Shown here piece after piece: positions 51,120 through 59,626 of a stretch of 64,000 bases of DNA. Under the pieces are notes generated by a model. The model was given only the letters and a program-made list of their open reading frames with translations. It searched no databases and was not told the origin of the DNA. The position numbers were made by a program, and so were the translations under genes. Source of the DNA: Virgibacillus_F necropolis_A. Lineage in GTDB: Bacteria > Bacillota > Bacilli > Bacillales > Amphibacillaceae. The first letter of the stretch is position 1, and the number at the start of each line of letters is the position of its first letter. The stretch covers positions 1,054,001 through 1,118,000 of the forward strand of contig NZ_CP084992.1 of assembly GCF_044793635.1 (NCBI RefSeq), read 5' to 3'.

Positions 51120-51899
51120 TTAAGATCCAGCGATAATATGAAAGCCTGAATCGACATGTAGTACTTCTCCAGTAACTCCACGTGCCATTTCACTAAGTAA
51201 GAATAACGTCGCATCGCCAACCTGGTCTTGATCAATGTGACGACGTAATGGAGCTTTCTCCTCAATGATAGATAACTTATCATTAAATCCGGAAACACCT
51301 TTCGCAGATAAAGTTCTAACAGGACCTGCAGATACTGCATTCACACGAATTCCAGCTGGACCAACATCTTCAGCCAAGTAACGGACACTTGCTTCTAACG
51401 CGGCCTTCGCAACACCCATGACATTATAATTTTTCACTACTTTTTCCGCACCGAGATAGGTTTGTGTAACAATGCCCCCACCTTCTTTCATGAACTTACG
51501 CGCTTCTCTCGTAACCGCTACTAGCGAATAAGAGCTAATGTCCTGTGCCATTAAATAACCTTTACGAGATGTTTCAACAAAATCGCCATTTAAATCATCA
51601 CGATCGGCAAACGCAACCGAATGCACAACACCGTGAATCACGCCTACTTTCTCACCAATTTCCTTGAACGCTGCGGCAATGCTCGCGTCATCTGCAACAT
51701 CACATGATACTAATTGGGAATTGTTTATGTCATTTTCGTTTAGTAGCTTCTCCAATTTCTTTTTCGAACGCTCCTGGCGATTCGTGAAAATCAAGTTCGC
51801 TCCAGCATTATGTAAGGACTTCGCAATACCCCATGCGATACTTCTGTTATTCGCCACACCCATGACAACAATATTCTTTCCGTTCATTAAACCGTTCAT
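51120..51899 (-). CDS. fabI: NADH-dependent enoyl-ACP reductase
   Basis: FabI performs the last step of each fatty-acid elongation cycle and is the target of triclosan. The 259-residue short-chain dehydrogenase has the FabI-type start GKNIVVMGVANNRSIAWGIAK and the active-site pattern Y-x6-Y-x6-K (TYLGAEKVVKNYNVMGVAKAAL), read here as LGAEKVVKNYN and MGVAKAAL, then the AGPVRTLSAKGV loop. The start is the ATG at 51899, after GGAGG; the frame extends to 51980 without a ribosome binding site. Between the flagellar cluster and the toxin locus, single gene. Confidence 0.96.
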   Translation of the reverse strand: MNGLMNGKNIVVMGVANNRSIAWGIAKSLHNAGANLIFTNRQERSKKKLEKLLNENDINNSQLVSCDVADDASIAAAFKEIGEKVGVIHGVVHSVAFADRDDLNGDFVETSRKGYLMAQDISSYSLVAVTREARKFMKEGGGIVTQTYLGAEKVVKNYNVMGVAKAALEASVRYLAEDVGPAGIRVNAVSAGPVRTLSAKGVSGFNDKLSIIEEKAPLRRHIDQDQVGDATLFLLSEMARGVTGEVLHVDSGFHIIAGS

Positions 51900-52110
51900 A
51901 TATGTACCTCCATATAATTGAATTTGTCTATAATACATGCTTATGCTCTTATTGTAATGCATTTCATTATGTATGTGCAAAAGTTATTGGAATTAATAGG
52001 AGTTACTTAAAAGATTGACTGTAGCTCCTTTAATATCATTCAAAACTTTTAAGCACAGATAAAATGATAGAGGTCTGATTATTACCGGCAGAGCAACAAA
52101 CTAATTATTA

Positions 52111-52479
52111 TTATGAAACCAAAAACGACCTAAACGCCTCATCCAACTCTTCCATCCATTTTCTGTAGCTCGGCATCAATGTAAACTGTAGCACTTCTTG
52201 TACTTTCCCATATTCTTTCGATTCGTATGAACCGACAACATGATCCAACGCGTTTCTGACTTTGGTTGTTAATGCTTTACTATCATCAGATAAAATTTCA
52301 TCTGGTAATTCTGATACAGAGTTCTCTATAGTTGAAAAAGCATAAACGATATCGCCAAATAAAGGAATTGTCTCTTCAAACTTACCTTCCTTTAGTAACT
52401 GCTGCATATGCTGCAATCCTTCATAGACTGTATCTAATAATTCTGCTGATTGTTTCATTACTTCTATTTGCTTTTCCAT
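52111..52479 (-). CDS. Helical protein downstream of fliD, function unknown
   Basis: A 122-residue soluble protein, almost entirely helical and acidic, with no motif I recognise. It follows fliD and its terminator, with its own ribosome binding site (GAGGAATTGAA before the ATG). Size and helix pattern are similar to flagellar export chaperones of the FliS/FliT kind, and its place next to fliD would fit a FliD chaperone. A FliT-like gene already exists at 2732-3085, so the assignment stays open. Confidence 0.6.
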   Translation of the reverse strand: MEKQIEVMKQSAELLDTVYEGLQHMQQLLKEGKFEETIPLFGDIVYAFSTIENSVSELPDEILSDDSKALTTKVRNALDHVVGSYESKEYGKVQEVLQFTLMPSYRKWMEELDEAFRSFLVS

Positions 52480-52526
52480 TTCAATTCCTCATTTCCTTAT
52501 GAATTATTTGGTACAACCTTAAGAAG

Positions 52527-52558
52527 GAAAAAAACCCGTGGATATCGTTCCACAGGAT
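52527..52558 (-). terminator. Terminator of fliD
   Basis: On the minus strand CCTGTGG and CCACGGG pair around an eight-base loop, followed by TTTTTTT. Confidence 0.85.
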
Positions 52559-52569
52559 TTCCTAATTGT

Positions 52570-54654
52570 TTACATGCCACCACTGAATTGTTGCGAAATG
52601 AACATGGACTGTGAATTCAGTCGTTGAATAGCTTGTTCCATAGCGGTAAATTGTCGCCAGTAACGGTCCTCTATTTGTACTAAACGATTTTCAAACACAT
52701 CAATCCGATCATCTAAATCATCTATTCTTTTTCCCATTGTATGATCAGAGTCAATTGCTTTTCCTTTAATTACGTCCATCGTTTCATTAACAGATTGGTA
52801 TAATCGATGTAATATCCCTTTTTGTCCGTAAGAAGAATCACTACCACCGTCAAATAATTTTTCTACTGCTTCAGGGTTATCTTGTATGGCCTCTTTCAAT
52901 TTTGACTCGTCAATTTCAAGTTTTCCACCTTCCAGATAGTTTTCAGTGGTTTCTATACCGATACTTGTTAATTGTTGGTACATCGATGAGATTTCTCCAT
53001 TATTCACAGGTGTGTAAAAGTCACGTCGCATGTCGTTAAGAGCACCCGAAAGCAGATCATCTCCCTTGAGTAAACCACTTTTTGCCTTTTCTTCCCATAA
53101 CTCTTGCTGTCTATCAGACAATTCCTCACGCTGTTTCTCAGTTAATGGCCGATAATCCCGGTGTCTATCCTCTTGGAGTTTTTCATTAACTTTATCAATG
53201 AGCTCATTATACTTTTCAACAAAATCTTTAATATTTTCAAAAACGGCTTCACTATCATTATTAATCGAAATCTTTACATCCTTATCTGAAAATACTTGTT
53301 TCAAATTAAAAGTGACGCCAGAAACTTCAAATGAATTGGAATGCCTAGATGTATCCAGTCCATTTAACGTGAAATGGGCATCAGTCCCTCCAGTTTCTTT
53401 AGCAACATTAAAGCGCATCTGATGGGTTGCAAATTGCCCTGAAACGACAATTTCATGACCATTATAATCTTCCGTAGTTGCTTTCGGATCAAACTCTGAA
53501 CCTCGGAAATTACCAGTTTCGGTTCTTGTTAATGTCATTTGCCCAGTAACTTCATCATAGAAAAGATTCACACCATTATCTGCCTCATTAACTTCACTTA
53601 CAAGAGCATCAAAAGACGTTGATGCTTCAATATTAAATACCTCGTTCTTAAAGCCATCTTCCGTATAAGAACCAACTCTGAAACTCGTATATTGATATTG
53701 ATATTTTACCTCGACATCTAATCCTTTTTCTATCTTTTCAGGATTTAAACTAAGCGTCCCATTTTGGTAATCAATTGTTCCGATGATGTTAGTAGAATCA
53801 TTTTTATCAACAATGTTTGTCCCATCTGTAATGTACGCTTTACCATCAATAGTTATTGCTACCTGATTTTCAAGTGCCGCATTTTGATTAATATGTTGAT
53901 TTGAAAGCTGGATTTTCCCATCTTCCCTCGTTTTTAATTTATCAATTTGTAAGTCACCAGTGTATTTGACCTTGATTTCAGCATTTACATCCAGTGCCTT
54001 GTTGAATGTTAATGTACCTGTTTCTGTATCAATCAACACTTGATCATCATTTAATACGTAATTGCCCGATCCATCTTTAGGTACTGTCGATTCCGTGAAT
54101 ACTTCATAAAATTTATTACCGACCTTTACAGACATGGCGCTTGGATCATCCTTAATGTCGGTATCCCCAAGTGAAAACACCTTCGTATCTTTAGTATTAA
54201 CGGAAATAGACTTTTCCTTAACACTCCCATATTGCCAATCAAAAGATCCATAGACGAAATCTGATTTAAGTTCAAAAAGACTTTTACTCGTATCAACCGT
54301 AGATGGGTCTGTGAAGGCTTTATCATTATTTACTTGTGTTGCAGCAGTTGCTAACTTGGAAACCCCTGAAACATTATAAGATGATAAACTAGCACTACTT
54401 GATGCTGTTGCTGTTACAAAATCCGAATTCGTTGAGGAAGTAGTCCTTGCACGGAATGTAGTCGACATCTTCATGTCTGTTAGTTCAGATCTAAAATTTA
54501 ATAATAATGTATTCATTTCGCGATACGCATCACGTTTCCATGTTAACCATGTTTTATCCTGTTCCATCTTTTGTACAGGCATCCGCTCGGCTTTCATCAG
54601 ATCGTTGACAAGCTTATCAATATCCATCCCAGAAGCTAGTCCACCAATTCTCAT
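52570..54654 (-). CDS. fliD: Flagellar filament cap protein FliD (HAP2)
   Basis: FliD caps the growing filament and folds incoming flagellin. At 694 residues it is larger than the B. subtilis protein (about 500) because of an expanded central domain rich in beta-type repeats (VKVGNKFYEVF..., VAITIDGKAYI, LSLNPEKIEKGL). The N-terminus MRIGGLASGMDIDKLVNDLMKAERMPVQKM and the C-terminal coiled part (IDDLDDRID.FENRL..IEDRYWRQFTAMEQAI..LNSQS) are typical, shown here in parts. A good sigma-D promoter precedes it (54741-54767). It is displaced from its normal place before fliS. Confidence 0.96.
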   Translation of the reverse strand: MRIGGLASGMDIDKLVNDLMKAERMPVQKMEQDKTWLTWKRDAYREMNTLLLNFRSELTDMKMSTTFRARTTSSTNSDFVTATASSSASLSSYNVSGVSKLATAATQVNNDKAFTDPSTVDTSKSLFELKSDFVYGSFDWQYGSVKEKSISVNTKDTKVFSLGDTDIKDDPSAMSVKVGNKFYEVFTESTVPKDGSGNYVLNDDQVLIDTETGTLTFNKALDVNAEIKVKYTGDLQIDKLKTREDGKIQLSNQHINQNAALENQVAITIDGKAYITDGTNIVDKNDSTNIIGTIDYQNGTLSLNPEKIEKGLDVEVKYQYQYTSFRVGSYTEDGFKNEVFNIEASTSFDALVSEVNEADNGVNLFYDEVTGQMTLTRTETGNFRGSEFDPKATTEDYNGHEIVVSGQFATHQMRFNVAKETGGTDAHFTLNGLDTSRHSNSFEVSGVTFNLKQVFSDKDVKISINNDSEAVFENIKDFVEKYNELIDKVNEKLQEDRHRDYRPLTEKQREELSDRQQELWEEKAKSGLLKGDDLLSGALNDMRRDFYTPVNNGEISSMYQQLTSIGIETTENYLEGGKLEIDESKLKEAIQDNPEAVEKLFDGGSDSSYGQKGILHRLYQSVNETMDVIKGKAIDSDHTMGKRIDDLDDRIDVFENRLVQIEDRYWRQFTAMEQAIQRLNSQSMFISQQFSGGM

Positions 54655-54740
54655 TTTTAGTCACCTCTTAAATTACGTTCTCATTAATAATTATATTAAA
54701 GATTATTTTTATTCGTACTTTAACGATATACTTTTTATTT

Positions 54741-54767
54741 ATATCGGTTGGTAAAAGAATTTGTTTA
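54741..54767 (-). promoter_or_regulatory. Sigma-D promoter of fliD
   Basis: On the minus strand TAAA, 15 bases, ACCGATAT: one mismatch to the sigma-D consensus with exact spacing. It lies about 90 bases before the fliD start. Confidence 0.85.
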
Positions 54768-54859
54768 GGAAATATTGAAGATCTTGTCGAAAGGCAGAAA
54801 GATAAACCCTTGATTGTGGATATAATTGAGTTGGTTAGGGTTGATAAGGTTTAATCAAA

Positions 54860-54888
54860 CAAAAAGAGCAACATTTTAGCTGCTCCAA
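54860..54888 (-). terminator. Terminator after the sulfotransferase remnant
   Basis: On the minus strand GGAGCA and TGCTC(T) pair around a nine-base loop, followed by TTTTTG. Confidence 0.7.
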
Positions 54889-54902
54889 ACTATATACTTA
54901 TT

Positions 54903-55103
54903 CTATACAAGTTCTTTAAACTGTACTTTTTTATCTTCAAAAGGTATATTTGCATTATTTGTATAAAACATTTTGACGAGAAATTTTACAAAATCTGTTT
55001 CATATACTGGGGAGATATTAGAATGTAGCCCTAGAAGATCTACTAACAAAGTTGTCCCTGATCTTTCGGCTCCACCTATAAACATTGGTGGGTAGTTTTC
55101 CAT
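54903..55103 (-). pseudogene. Truncated sulfotransferase (N-terminal 66 residues only)
   Basis: It begins MENYPPMFIGGAERSGTTLL, the PAPS-binding P-loop start seen in the C-terminal domain of the upstream gene (IFIGGAGRSGTTLLR), but ends after 66 residues, before the second PAPS motif and the catalytic part. The start ATG at 55103 has AAAGGA upstream. A terminator follows at once. It looks like a remnant of a second sulfotransferase gene, produced by a duplication and deletion, unless the short protein has a separate role. Confidence 0.7.
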
Positions 55104-55141
55104 ATTATCGTTCCTTTCTAAAATCTTGTTATAAATTGTCT

Positions 55142-57859
55142 CTACCAATTAAAATTATTCTCATATCCTAGATCAATTAATAAACTACCAGCAATTTCTT
55201 TAAATACTTGTTTATCTTTCTCTGTAAAATCCCTCTGCCAACGCTTTTTAGAATTTGTATATATTTGTTTTGATACCTGACTTGTACTTGATTCATTTGG
55301 TTCATATCCACGGTCCACATTTGAATAGTCTAATACTTGTTCAGACCATGGTTCCTCTATAAATGTTAAAATATCTTTCATAAGTTTTTTTGGTTCGGCA
55401 ATTAAATCTTCATACTTTATGAATTTAACTTTACCTTTAAGTATTGGATCATTTGAATCGGTAAAACTTTTGGTAATTACTTGTTTCCAATAATCAGTTG
55501 CATTTTGTATATTTTGAACATATGGTAAAGGTTTTCCTTGGAAATCATGCCAATTCATTGTAACTAGTGAAGAAGCAACATCTCTTCCGTCTCGAAAAAC
55601 GTGGATAAACTTAGCATCAGGAAATATGTTAATTAGCTCTTTCATAATAAGGATATTGTGAGGAGTCTTTTCTACAATTCTATTTGCAGTATTTTCTAAT
55701 TTAAACTTTCCAAAAAAACTACTTATAAAACTGCTAAAAGATCGATTAACATCATCTTTATTAATATTATAGGCATTTCTAATATCTTCTATAGAAATCA
55801 TTTGATTATATAAGTTAGCAATGGGTTGGAGCATTTTAAACTCAGGACCAGAGCATAAATTCGGGTGTGCATTTAACATTACTCTTAGCAATGTAGTACC
55901 GGATCGCCCTGCACCTCCTATAAAGATTGGTGAAGTTTTCTTATGATAATTCTCTTCCAGGCTATCTTTATTGGAAATTGGTATCGCTCTAAAATCTGGA
56001 TCAATATGGTTTAATTTTGATTTAACTTCCTCTAAAACTCCATCCTCATTTGATTGATGCAACACTTCTTTATATAATCCAATGGCCTTAGTCAGATTAT
56101 TTTCTTGCTCATAAATAAAAGCCAGATTATAAAGACAATCAACATGCTCTGAATCAATTGTCAATCCCTTGTTTAAAGCTTCCTCCGCTTCCACATACTT
56201 GTCCTGTTTTATTAAAACAACTGCTTTTATCGAATATAAATCCGCATCATCCGTAATCATTTGTAAAGATTGATCAATTACTTCCAACGCCTCGTCATAA
56301 AGGCCCTGTGAAAATAAATCTATTACTTTTTCTTTTACCTTTTCCGTTTCTTCCTCAACATAATGATTATCAATTTGATTTGATTGATTTTCCGGAAAAA
56401 TATCCAAAGCCAGTTGTGGATTTTTTTCAAAAGCTTTCTCTTTGAAAAACAATGATTTGTTAAGTTTGTTCTTCTTTTTGTAAAATTTTGCTCGATGTAA
56501 ACATTCAATTGCGGAGAGATCCTGTACTTCCAGTTGATATTCTTCTTGTGACTCTTCATCTTGCTCTTTAAATAGAAGATATTCCGTTTTTTCCTGTTCA
56601 GATAATAATGTCATAACCTGTTCATATAATTCATTGAACTCTAATGATTCTGTCACTCGTAAAATATATAATTTATCTTTTATGTTATCCTCACTATAAA
56701 TTTTAAATAAGAAATTATATATATCAGCACTTTTTTCAAAATCTTTTAGTGTTTTAACAAGTATCAAAAGACTTTTATAATTGTATTTATCTGCTTTTAA
56801 CAAGGCAACACAAACCTCAACGATTTTATGGCGATTTTCTGTCAAGATATAAAGATTTAATAATTCCTCATATATATTATTTAATTGTGACAATACTTTT
56901 GATTCGAAGTTATAACTAAAGTTGCTAATTTTACGGATACATAGTTCATAATATTCAATGGCATTCTCGTAATTGCCAAGCATATATAGTTTCTTCCCCA
57001 TATAAAAGTCAAAATCTGGACAATTTTTGTCAAATTGATTGGCATCTTTATACATTTCATCGAATTGGTTAAATTCAAAGCTAGGTCTGATCAAGCAAAT
57101 AAGTAAATTACAATAAATTTTATATAACAGGGGATGCTTATTATTATGCTTTAACAATAACTCTTTTGCCCTAGTTAAATAGGTAACAGCCTCTTCATAT
57201 TTTTGAGCAATCATAAGTGATTCACCGATATAAAAAAGTGTTAAAATACTATCGGGTTTTTTCTCCAAATCCTTAAATAATAGTGTTAAGTTACGATTAC
57301 TTTTATCCTTCCTCTTTACTTCCTCACTTGAATAGCCAGAATGGTACACTATCAAACTGTTAGATGAATCAAAAATACGCAGTTGTCTATTATTAATTGG
57401 TAGTAACATTTCATGGATTGCTCCAAAGTATCGCAACTCCTTGCTATTTTTAAAAATTCTAATATTTGTTGTGATACTTTGCATATTCTTTTTATCAGAA
57501 GAAGCAATTGTATAATTAATTAATCTTGAATTGACACAATCCTTATTTTCTTTATTAGCTTGGATAACAATTTTTTCTAATAAATTCATTTGTGTTAGCT
57601 CAATATGTTCATCAGCATCCAAAAATAATATCCAATCTCCTTTGGCTTTGGAAATAGCAAAGTTTCGTGCTGCAGAAAAATCATCAATCCATTTAAAATT
57701 GTAAACCTTCGCACCCATTTTCTTAGCTATTTCAGTAGTTTTATCTGTAGAGCCTGTATCAACAACTATCTTTTCAAATAGTACATCACCGGCACTTTCC
57801 AAACATTTTTTTATATTATTTTCTTCATTTTTTGTAATTACACAGAGGGAAATTTTCAT
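55142..57859 (-). CDS. GT2 glycosyltransferase-TPR-sulfotransferase fusion
   Basis: A 905-residue cytoplasmic protein with three parts. Residues 1 to about 230 form a GT2 glycosyltransferase: ISLCVITKNEENNIKKCLES, VVDTGSTDKT, the DXD-type LFLDADEH. Residues about 230-620 contain tetratricopeptide-like helical repeats (for example EEALNKGLTIDSEHVDCLYNLAFIY). From about 640 to the end is a PAPS-dependent sulfotransferase: 5' phosphosulfate loop GGAGRSGTTLLR, 3' phosphate motif VFRDGRDVASSLV. It lies right after hag and before fliD, so the likely target is flagellin or its glycan. AAAGGAG precedes the ATG. Confidence 0.85.
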   Translation of the reverse strand: MKISLCVITKNEENNIKKCLESAGDVLFEKIVVDTGSTDKTTEIAKKMGAKVYNFKWIDDFSAARNFAISKAKGDWILFLDADEHIELTQMNLLEKIVIQANKENKDCVNSRLINYTIASSDKKNMQSITTNIRIFKNSKELRYFGAIHEMLLPINNRQLRIFDSSNSLIVYHSGYSSEEVKRKDKSNRNLTLLFKDLEKKPDSILTLFYIGESLMIAQKYEEAVTYLTRAKELLLKHNNKHPLLYKIYCNLLICLIRPSFEFNQFDEMYKDANQFDKNCPDFDFYMGKKLYMLGNYENAIEYYELCIRKISNFSYNFESKVLSQLNNIYEELLNLYILTENRHKIVEVCVALLKADKYNYKSLLILVKTLKDFEKSADIYNFLFKIYSEDNIKDKLYILRVTESLEFNELYEQVMTLLSEQEKTEYLLFKEQDEESQEEYQLEVQDLSAIECLHRAKFYKKKNKLNKSLFFKEKAFEKNPQLALDIFPENQSNQIDNHYVEEETEKVKEKVIDLFSQGLYDEALEVIDQSLQMITDDADLYSIKAVVLIKQDKYVEAEEALNKGLTIDSEHVDCLYNLAFIYEQENNLTKAIGLYKEVLHQSNEDGVLEEVKSKLNHIDPDFRAIPISNKDSLEENYHKKTSPIFIGGAGRSGTTLLRVMLNAHPNLCSGPEFKMLQPIANLYNQMISIEDIRNAYNINKDDVNRSFSSFISSFFGKFKLENTANRIVEKTPHNILIMKELINIFPDAKFIHVFRDGRDVASSLVTMNWHDFQGKPLPYVQNIQNATDYWKQVITKSFTDSNDPILKGKVKFIKYEDLIAEPKKLMKDILTFIEEPWSEQVLDYSNVDRGYEPNESSTSQVSKQIYTNSKKRWQRDFTEKDKQVFKEIAGSLLIDLGYENNFNW

Positions 57860-57896
57860 GTTGATTGTACTCCTTTGATAAAAATATTGAAATAAA

Positions 57897-57935
57897 TAAG
57901 AAAAAAGTAAAGGAGTGGAATACCACCCCTTTACA
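57897..57935 (-). terminator. Terminator of hag
   Basis: On the minus strand TAAAGGGGTGG and CCACTCCTTTA pair around a four-base loop, followed by CTTTTTT. The downstream gene would then be expressed by read-through or its own promoter. Confidence 0.88.
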
Positions 57936-57945
57936 ATGCCTACAA

Positions 57946-59196
57946 TTAACGCAAGAGTTGTAGTACTCCCTGTGGCATTTGGTTCGCCTGAGCAAGCATT
58001 GCTTGAGAAGCTTGAGCAAGAATAGATGCTTTTGTTTGTTTCATCATTTCTTTCGCCATGTCTACATCACGGATACGAGATTCGGCTGCTGTTAAGTTTT
58101 CAGCGGATGTACCTAGGTTGTTGATTGTATGGTCTAATCGGTTTTGTGTCGCACCTAATTTAGAACGTTCAGCAGACACTTCATTAATTGCTTGTTGAAT
58201 TACTGTTACAGCATTTGCTGCACTATCATGACTTGTAACATCAAGTGCTGATTCAACACCAGTAGAATCAGTACCATTGGTAACTTTTGTATCTGAAGTG
58301 AAACCAGTTCCTGATCCAGTAAGTCCTAATGCATTAGCTCGCATGTCGGAAATTTCAACTGTCAAGCTCTGATTTTCATTGGCTCCAATTTGGAATTGAA
58401 GACCAGATCCGGCATCCATTCCTCCCGTTAAATCAGCTGTTAGTGATACACTTTCAGTACTAGCGTCAACAGTACCTCCACCTGTAACAGTAAATGCTGA
58501 CATACTAACTCCTGTTGGAACATTAGTCGTTGTTGCCGTAATTAATGATTCTATACTTGTTGCATTAATTGTTGAACTTGACGAATCAAGAGTTACTGTT
58601 AATGTCTGGCCATCTGTACTAAATGCAGCCCCGGAAGTAGTACCTTCAGTAAACTTAATAGTAACATCGTTTAGATCGTCACCAGCATTAAGAGTACCTG
58701 TACCTATTTCAAATCCACCTACTCCACCAATAGTTACACCTGTTGCTCCCGCAGCAACAGCAACTGTATCAGAATCTTTCGCACCATTAAGCAAATTTTG
58801 TGTATTAAATTCTGTAGTATTTCCAATACGGTTAATTTCAGAAGTTAATTGGTTGATTTCCTTTTGAATTTCACCACGGTCTTGATCTGTATTCGTATCG
58901 TTAGCTGCTTGTACTGCAAGTTCACGCATACGTTGAAGGATGCTGTGCGTTTCATTTAAAGCTCCTTCAGCAGTTTGGATAAGTGAAATACCATCTTGAG
59001 CGTTAGTTTGTGCTTGCTCCAAACCACGAATTTGTCCACGCATTTTCTCGGAAATTGCTAGACCAGCTGCATCATCGGCAGCACTGTTAATACGTAGTCC
59101 TGAAGATAATTTTTGCATTGATTCAGATCTCATATCGTTTGCTTGCCCTAACTGACGATACGTGTTAAGTGCTGCAATATTGTGATTAATTCTCAT
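57946..59196 (-). CDS. hag: Flagellin
   Basis: The filament protein, 416 residues. The N-terminal D0/D1 part (MRINHNIAALNTYRQLG and the SGLRINSAADDAAGLAISEKMRGQIRGL block) and the C-terminal D1/D0 part (SKLGATQNRLDHTINNL, ESRIRDVDMAKEM, ILAQASQAMLAQANQMPQGVLQLLR) are strongly conserved. The centre (about 145-330) is variable and very rich in Thr, Ser and Gly, giving many possible O-glycosylation sites. Exported without signal peptide. The gene sits 69 bases after the CsrA-like gene and has a CsrA-type leader hairpin. Confidence 0.98.
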   Translation of the reverse strand: MRINHNIAALNTYRQLGQANDMRSESMQKLSSGLRINSAADDAAGLAISEKMRGQIRGLEQAQTNAQDGISLIQTAEGALNETHSILQRMRELAVQAANDTNTDQDRGEIQKEINQLTSEINRIGNTTEFNTQNLLNGAKDSDTVAVAAGATGVTIGGVGGFEIGTGTLNAGDDLNDVTIKFTEGTTSGAAFSTDGQTLTVTLDSSSSTINATSIESLITATTTNVPTGVSMSAFTVTGGGTVDASTESVSLTADLTGGMDAGSGLQFQIGANENQSLTVEISDMRANALGLTGSGTGFTSDTKVTNGTDSTGVESALDVTSHDSAANAVTVIQQAINEVSAERSKLGATQNRLDHTINNLGTSAENLTAAESRIRDVDMAKEMMKQTKASILAQASQAMLAQANQMPQGVLQLLR

Positions 59197-59199
59197 TTT

Positions 59200-59251
59200 T
59201 CCTTACCTCCATGTAAGTATATTTTTTGCGAGTCACATCCTTATGTCTCGC
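59200..59251 (-). promoter_or_regulatory. Hag leader with GGA hairpin and GGA-rich ribosome binding site
   Basis: On the minus strand GCGAG-A-CAT-AAGG-ATG-TGA-CTCGC (59228-59251) forms a hairpin that puts AAGGA in or beside the loop, the form CsrA prefers. About 20 bases later the ribosome binding region ATGGAGGTAAGGAAAA holds two further GGA words. Two sites, one on the Shine-Dalgarno, match the known two-site repression of hag by CsrA in B. subtilis. Binding itself is inferred. Confidence 0.6.
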
Positions 59252-59265
59252 ATCTATAACAACTC

Positions 59266-59472
59266 TTATTTAGAGTTATTAACATAATCATCGTACAGTT
59301 CTCCTCTGAGAACCTTGTAATCTTGTGAAGCGTTCACTCGTAATCGTAAATAATCCTCGAGACTGTTTCGGTCGCCTTTGACGACCTCAATTTCAATTTC
59401 ATTACCATTCGGATCAATGATATAGAGTTTTTCTCCGGGCTTTCTCCCTAACGTTAAGGCCAAATCTATCAT
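59266..59472 (-). CDS. Divergent CsrA-like protein upstream of hag
   Basis: A 68-residue protein that lines up with CsrA over its whole length: LALTLGRKPGEKLYI corresponds to LVLTRKLNESIQI, GNEIEIEVVKGD to EDIEIKVLGVEGD, LRLRVNASQDYKVLRGELY to IKLGIDAPKSIDIHRKEIY. The RNA-contact arginine (R44 of E. coli CsrA) is kept as R56. A five-residue insertion lies in the central loop, and the first residues are altered. It is transcribed with hag from a near-perfect sigma-D promoter. The likely role is hag-specific translation control, as a partner or rival of the true CsrA at 4087-4317. Confidence 0.7.
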   Translation of the reverse strand: MIDLALTLGRKPGEKLYIIDPNGNEIEIEVVKGDRNSLEDYLRLRVNASQDYKVLRGELYDDYVNNSK

Positions 59473-59494
59473 CCTCCCTGATGATGTACTATTT

Positions 59495-59521
59495 ATATCG
59501 GCATTGTTTAAAAATGTTTAA
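59495..59521 (-). promoter_or_regulatory. Sigma-D promoter of csrA-like-hag
   Basis: On the minus strand the -10 box is GCCGATAT, an exact consensus match. A -35 TTAA lies 15 bases upstream (TAAA at 14). It precedes the CsrA-like start by about 25 bases. This is the best sigma-D site in the window, as expected for flagellin. Confidence 0.88.
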
Positions 59522-59626
59522 CTATTTTTTTATAATATTTTTTACAAAGAAATAAGCATGCTTCTGCACGCTTTAGTAGTTTCCTCACATCTTGTATCAG
59601 GTTTTTGTATTTACCAAACAAAACGC

